From NCBI RefSeq assembly GCF_006636205.1, contig NZ_VIGB01000003.1, positions 6,388,501 to 6,452,500 of the forward strand: 64,000 bases of DNA, written 5' to 3'. This document shows, piece by piece, positions 61,558 to 64,000 of the stretch. The stretch is from Kitasatospora acidiphila (GTDB lineage: Bacteria; Actinomycetota; Actinomycetes; Streptomycetales; Streptomycetaceae). The position numbers and the translations under genes were made by a program. The notes below the pieces were generated by a model, which did no database searches, was not told the DNA's origin, and worked only from the letters and a program-made list of their open reading frames with translations. Each line of letters begins with the position of its first letter. Positions within the stretch are counted from its first letter, which is position 1.

Positions 61558-62085
61558 TCACACCACCGCGCCGCCGTTCGGCGGCTCGGGGTCGTCGGGG
61601 TCGCGGTCCTTGAGGCGGGCGATCAGGGTGACGAAGCCGGCGAGGAAGGCGGGCAGGCCGACCCAGGCCGGCCAGCCGGCGACCTCGTGCCAGAAGAAGA
61701 CGTCGAACAGCAGCAGGGCCGGACCGCCGAGGACGCCGATCCAGGCGAGCTTGGCGGTGGTGTCGCCGGTCGGCAGCGGGGGCGGCTCGGGCGGGACGAA
61801 GTGGCCCTCGTCCGGATCCTCGGCGGCCGCCCAGTCGCGCGGGCCGGCGGCCGGGGTGCGGGGACGCGGCTGCGGGGTGAAGCCGGCCACGTCCGTGCGG
61901 CTGCGGATGTTCTCGATCTCGGGCCAGTCCGGGCGGCTCAGGTCGACGGGGTCGTCGAACTGCGCCACCAGGGCGGCGAAGATCGCGTCCTGCTCGGCCT
62001 GACTGGGGGTCGGCCGCGGCTCGGTGTCCTTCGGGCGCTCCTCGCCGTCCCCCGCGGGGGTGTTCTCCTGCTCGTGCTCGTGCAC
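61558..62085 (-). CDS. conserved hypothetical membrane protein
   Basis: A 175-residue protein, with an acidic and Pro-rich cytosolic N-terminus (1-110, including AIFAALVAQFDDPVDLSRPDWPE, split in naming) and two membrane helices at about 112-160 (LAWIGVLGGPALLLFDVFFW and GLPAFLAGFVTLIARL). Conserved in streptomycetes, I believe; function unknown. GTG at 62085 with AAGGG nine bases upstream. The alpha/beta-hydrolase gene ends beyond a 27-bp gap upstream on the same strand, so the pair may be one operon. Confidence 0.8.
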   Translation of the reverse strand: MHEHEQENTPAGDGEERPKDTEPRPTPSQAEQDAIFAALVAQFDDPVDLSRPDWPEIENIRSRTDVAGFTPQPRPRTPAAGPRDWAAAEDPDEGHFVPPEPPPLPTGDTTAKLAWIGVLGGPALLLFDVFFWHEVAGWPAWVGLPAFLAGFVTLIARLKDRDPDDPEPPNGGAVV

Positions 62086-62112
62086 TGCCGGCCCTTCGGT
62101 CCTGGTGGGCCC

Positions 62113-62895
62113 TCAGCCCCGCTGGTCGGTGGCCTCGGTGGGCTTCGTCGCCCTGGACAACCGCCGGACGAACCCGAGGGATTCCCCGAAGATCAGTTCG
62201 GCGTCGTGGTCCAGGGTCGCCACGTGGAAGCTCTGCTCGCAGAGCCGCTCCGTCACATCGACCGAGGATATCCGGGCGAGGACCAGAGCGGAGTTGGCCG
62301 GCGAGACCACGTGGTCCTGCGGGCTGCGCAGCAGCAGCACCGGTTGGCCCACCGCCGGCAGCGCCTGCTGGACCTCGCGCCAGAACCGGCTCAGCGACCA
62401 GGCCGCGTGCAGCGGGACCCGGTCGTAGCCGAGCTCCACGGTGCCCGGGCGGGCGATGTCACTGGCGATCCCCGGCCGGCTCGGGACCAGATGGCGCAGC
62501 ACCGGCAGCAGCGCCGTCGCCGGGTTGTCGGACCGCACCGAGGGGTTGACCACCACCACGCCGCTGACCCGGTCGCCGTGGTCGGCGGCCAGCTTCAGCG
62601 CCAGGCCGCCGCCCATCGACAGCCCGAAGACGAAGACCTGCTCGCACTCCTCGGTGAGGAGCAGCAGCTCCCGCGCGGCCTCGGCGTACCAGTCCTGCCA
62701 GCGGGTGACCTGCAGATCCTGCCAGCGGGTGCCGTGACCGGGCAGCAGCGGCAGCGAGACGGTCAGACCGGCCGCGGCCAGCCGCTCGGCCCACGGCCGC
62801 AGCGACTGCGGGCTGCCGGTGAAGCCGTGGCAGAGGAGCACGCCGACCGGACCGGCGCGGTGGTGGAAGGGCTCGGCACCGGGCAGCAGGGGCAT
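62113..62895 (-). CDS. alpha/beta hydrolase (carboxylesterase/monoacylglycerol lipase type)
   Basis: A 260-residue hydrolase: oxyanion motif LLCHGFTGSPQSLRPWAERL, LPGHGTRWQDLQ, nucleophile elbow GLSMGGGLAL with catalytic Ser, LRSPQDHVVSP with the acid and LDHDAELI with the His near the C-terminus. Resembles the carboxylesterase Est/BioH-like and monoacylglycerol lipase groups. The ATG at 62895 is preferred for GAGGAG six bases upstream; the frame is open earlier but with unlike composition. Confidence 0.92.
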   Translation of the reverse strand: MPLLPGAEPFHHRAGPVGVLLCHGFTGSPQSLRPWAERLAAAGLTVSLPLLPGHGTRWQDLQVTRWQDWYAEAARELLLLTEECEQVFVFGLSMGGGLALKLAADHGDRVSGVVVVNPSVRSDNPATALLPVLRHLVPSRPGIASDIARPGTVELGYDRVPLHAAWSLSRFWREVQQALPAVGQPVLLLRSPQDHVVSPANSALVLARISSVDVTERLCEQSFHVATLDHDAELIFGESLGFVRRLSRATKPTEATDQRG

Positions 62896-63047
62896 CCGGG
62901 GCTCCTCGGCGAGGGATCGGGTAGATCCAGATCGTCCCACGGCACGGGGCGGGCGTACAGACCTCGTGGACGCCGCACCCCCTCGGGTGCGTCCGACGCG
63001 CGATCGGGGCATTAGGATCGACCGGTCTGCAACACAGGAGGTCCGGG

Positions 63048-63881
63048 TTGTTCTACCGACTGATGAAGATGATCGTCGCGCCGATGCTGCGGATCTTCTT
63101 CCGGCCGTGGACGGAAGGAATGGAGAACATCCCGGACGAGGGGCCGGCGATCATCGCGAGCAACCACCTGTCGTTCTCGGACTCCTTCTTCCTGCCTGCA
63201 CTGATGAAGCGTCGAGTCACCTTCATCGCCAAGGCCGAGTACTTCAACACGCCGGGCCTCAAGGGCCGGCTGACCGCGGCGTTCTTCAAGGGCGTCGGCC
63301 AGCTGCCGGTGGACCGCTCCGGGGTGCGCGGTGCCGGCGAGGCCGCGATCCGCAGCGCCATCGCGGTGATCGACAGCGGCGAGCTGTTCGGGGTGTACCC
63401 CGAGGGCACCCGGTCGCCCGACGGCAAGCTCTACCGGGGCAAGGTCGGCGGACTGGCCCGGGTCGCGCTGCAGACCGGCGCGCCGGTGATCCCGGTCGCG
63501 ATGATCGGCACCGAGAAGGTGCAGCCGCCCGGCCAGGTGATCCCCAACTTCGGGATCCGCCCGGGCATCCGGATCGGCCGCCCGATGGACTTCTCCCGCT
63601 ACCAGGGCATGGAGAACGACCGGTTCATCCTGCGCTCGGTCACCGACGAGGTGATGTACGAGATCATGCGGCTGTCCGGCCAGGAGTACGTGGACATCTA
63701 CGCGACCGCCGCCAAGCGGCAGATCGCGGACGAGAAGAAGCGCGCCGAGGCCGAGCGCCGGGCCGAGCAGCGGGCCGAGCGGGCCGCCGAGAAGGAGCGC
63801 CAGGCGGCCGAGAAGGCGGCCCAGGCCGAGGCCGAGAAGGCCGAGAAGGCCGAGGGTTCGGAGCAGGACGGCAGGAGCTAG
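63048..63881 (+). CDS. 1-acyl-sn-glycerol-3-phosphate acyltransferase (PlsC-type)
   Basis: Membrane-bound acyltransferase for phosphatidic acid synthesis, 277 residues. Motifs: NHLSFSDSFFLPA (acceptor His and Asp), the VDRSGVRGAGEA segment, YPEGTRSPDGKLYRGKVG, and VIPVAMIGTEKVQP in the usual order. Residues about 225-277 are a highly charged Lys/Glu/Ala helix. The start is a TTG at 63048, fixed by AGGAGGT six bases upstream and by the homologous MFYRLMK start. Whether it acts on glycerol-phosphate derivatives is by homology. Confidence 0.95.
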   Translation: MFYRLMKMIVAPMLRIFFRPWTEGMENIPDEGPAIIASNHLSFSDSFFLPALMKRRVTFIAKAEYFNTPGLKGRLTAAFFKGVGQLPVDRSGVRGAGEAAIRSAIAVIDSGELFGVYPEGTRSPDGKLYRGKVGGLARVALQTGAPVIPVAMIGTEKVQPPGQVIPNFGIRPGIRIGRPMDFSRYQGMENDRFILRSVTDEVMYEIMRLSGQEYVDIYATAAKRQIADEKKRAEAERRAEQRAERAAEKERQAAEKAAQAEAEKAEKAEGSEQDGRS

Positions 63882-63919
63882 GTCCGCGATCGGGGGACGG
63901 GGACGGGGGCGGGGCGGCG

Positions 63920-64000
63920 ATGGCCGAGCTGCGCAGTGGCGCGAGCGGGGCGGTGGCGGCCGGCGGGATGTCGGTGGAGCTGCCGCTGTGGCGGGCGATC
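63920..64000 (+). CDS. start of probable MacS-type sensor histidine kinase (partial)
   Basis: The first 27 codons of a gene cut by the window end. The frame from the ATG at 63920 encodes an N-terminus with VELPLWRAI, which I recall as the beginning of the MacS family of sensor kinases found downstream of this acyltransferase in streptomycetes. Only the N-terminal hydrophilic residues are visible, so the call rests on position and memory. Confidence 0.45.
   Translation, partial: MAELRSGASGAVAAGGMSVELPLWRAI

Overview
The window is a chromosomal segment of a high-GC actinomycete. Third-codon positions are almost all G/C, GTG/TTG starts are common, 4-bp start/stop overlaps are frequent, and the gene order matches, from memory, the conserved core of Streptomyces chromosomes (roughly the SCO2194 lipA to SCO2126 glkA interval of S. 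coelicolor, read in descending order). A streptomycete such as Streptomyces, Kitasatospora or Streptacidiphilus is the best guess. I see no rRNA or tRNA gene, insertion sequence, prophage, CRISPR array or biosynthetic gene cluster.

Layout. 0-6.2 kb: lipoate biosynthesis (lipA, lipB), then a GAF/PucR-type regulator and a divergent HTH-plus-repeat regulator. 6.2-10.8 kb: a frameshifted FAD oxidoreductase, a TIGR01777-type epimerase and small conserved proteins. 11-16.2 kb: sucB (two lipoyl domains), lpdA and pepA, so lipoate synthesis sits near its client enzymes. 16.3-19 kb: the cobalamin nucleotide-loop genes cobU-cobT-cobS. 19-22.3 kb: small protein, methyltransferase, DUF3043 protein, and pspA with pspAA. 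22.3-31.8 kb: nadA, an MDR oxidoreductase, an Lrp regulator beside a PLP decarboxylase, a GNAT protein, erpA, a lipoprotein, a PfkB kinase and a cysteine desulfurase-TusA fusion. 32-41.5 kb: the aerobic respiratory chain, ctaC-ctaD-ctaF on the plus strand and qcrC-qcrA-qcrB plus ctaE on the minus strand, with an L,D-transpeptidase and a GntR regulator between. 41.8-48.2 kb: a degenerate receiver protein, trpD, a SAM-IV-riboswitch-led PLP enzyme (frameshifted), a stand-alone Lrp ligand domain with a rhomboid protease, and a NYN-domain protein. 48.3-53.4 kb: three tandem NlpC/P60 (C40) cell-wall hydrolase genes, the middle one behind a c-di-AMP riboswitch and the third frameshifted, then an HETTH metallopeptidase. 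53.4-64 kb: envelope and lipid genes (polyprenyl-type and GT4 glycosyltransferases, acyl-CoA synthetase, SRPBCC protein, ArsA-like protein without a P-loop, glucokinase, alpha/beta hydrolase, acyltransferase), ending in the first codons of a probable MacS-type sensor kinase.

Functional links. ErpA and the desulfurase fit the Fe-S demand of LipA, NadA and the Rieske protein. LipA/LipB supply the lipoyl groups of SucB, and Lpd reoxidises them. The cta and qcr products build the cytochrome bcc-aa3 supercomplex. The C40 hydrolases, L,D-transpeptidase and their riboswitch form a cell-wall remodelling theme.

The most notable signals are three single-base G/C frameshifts in otherwise well-conserved genes, two genes that seem to start with CTG inside CTGA overlaps, a 143-bp palindromic element that supplies the end of cobU, copies of a dispersed hairpin repeat (one in frame inside a regulator gene), two riboswitches, and two short tandem arrays. 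Most of the window is conserved housekeeping DNA, and I did not find a convincing new multi-gene system.
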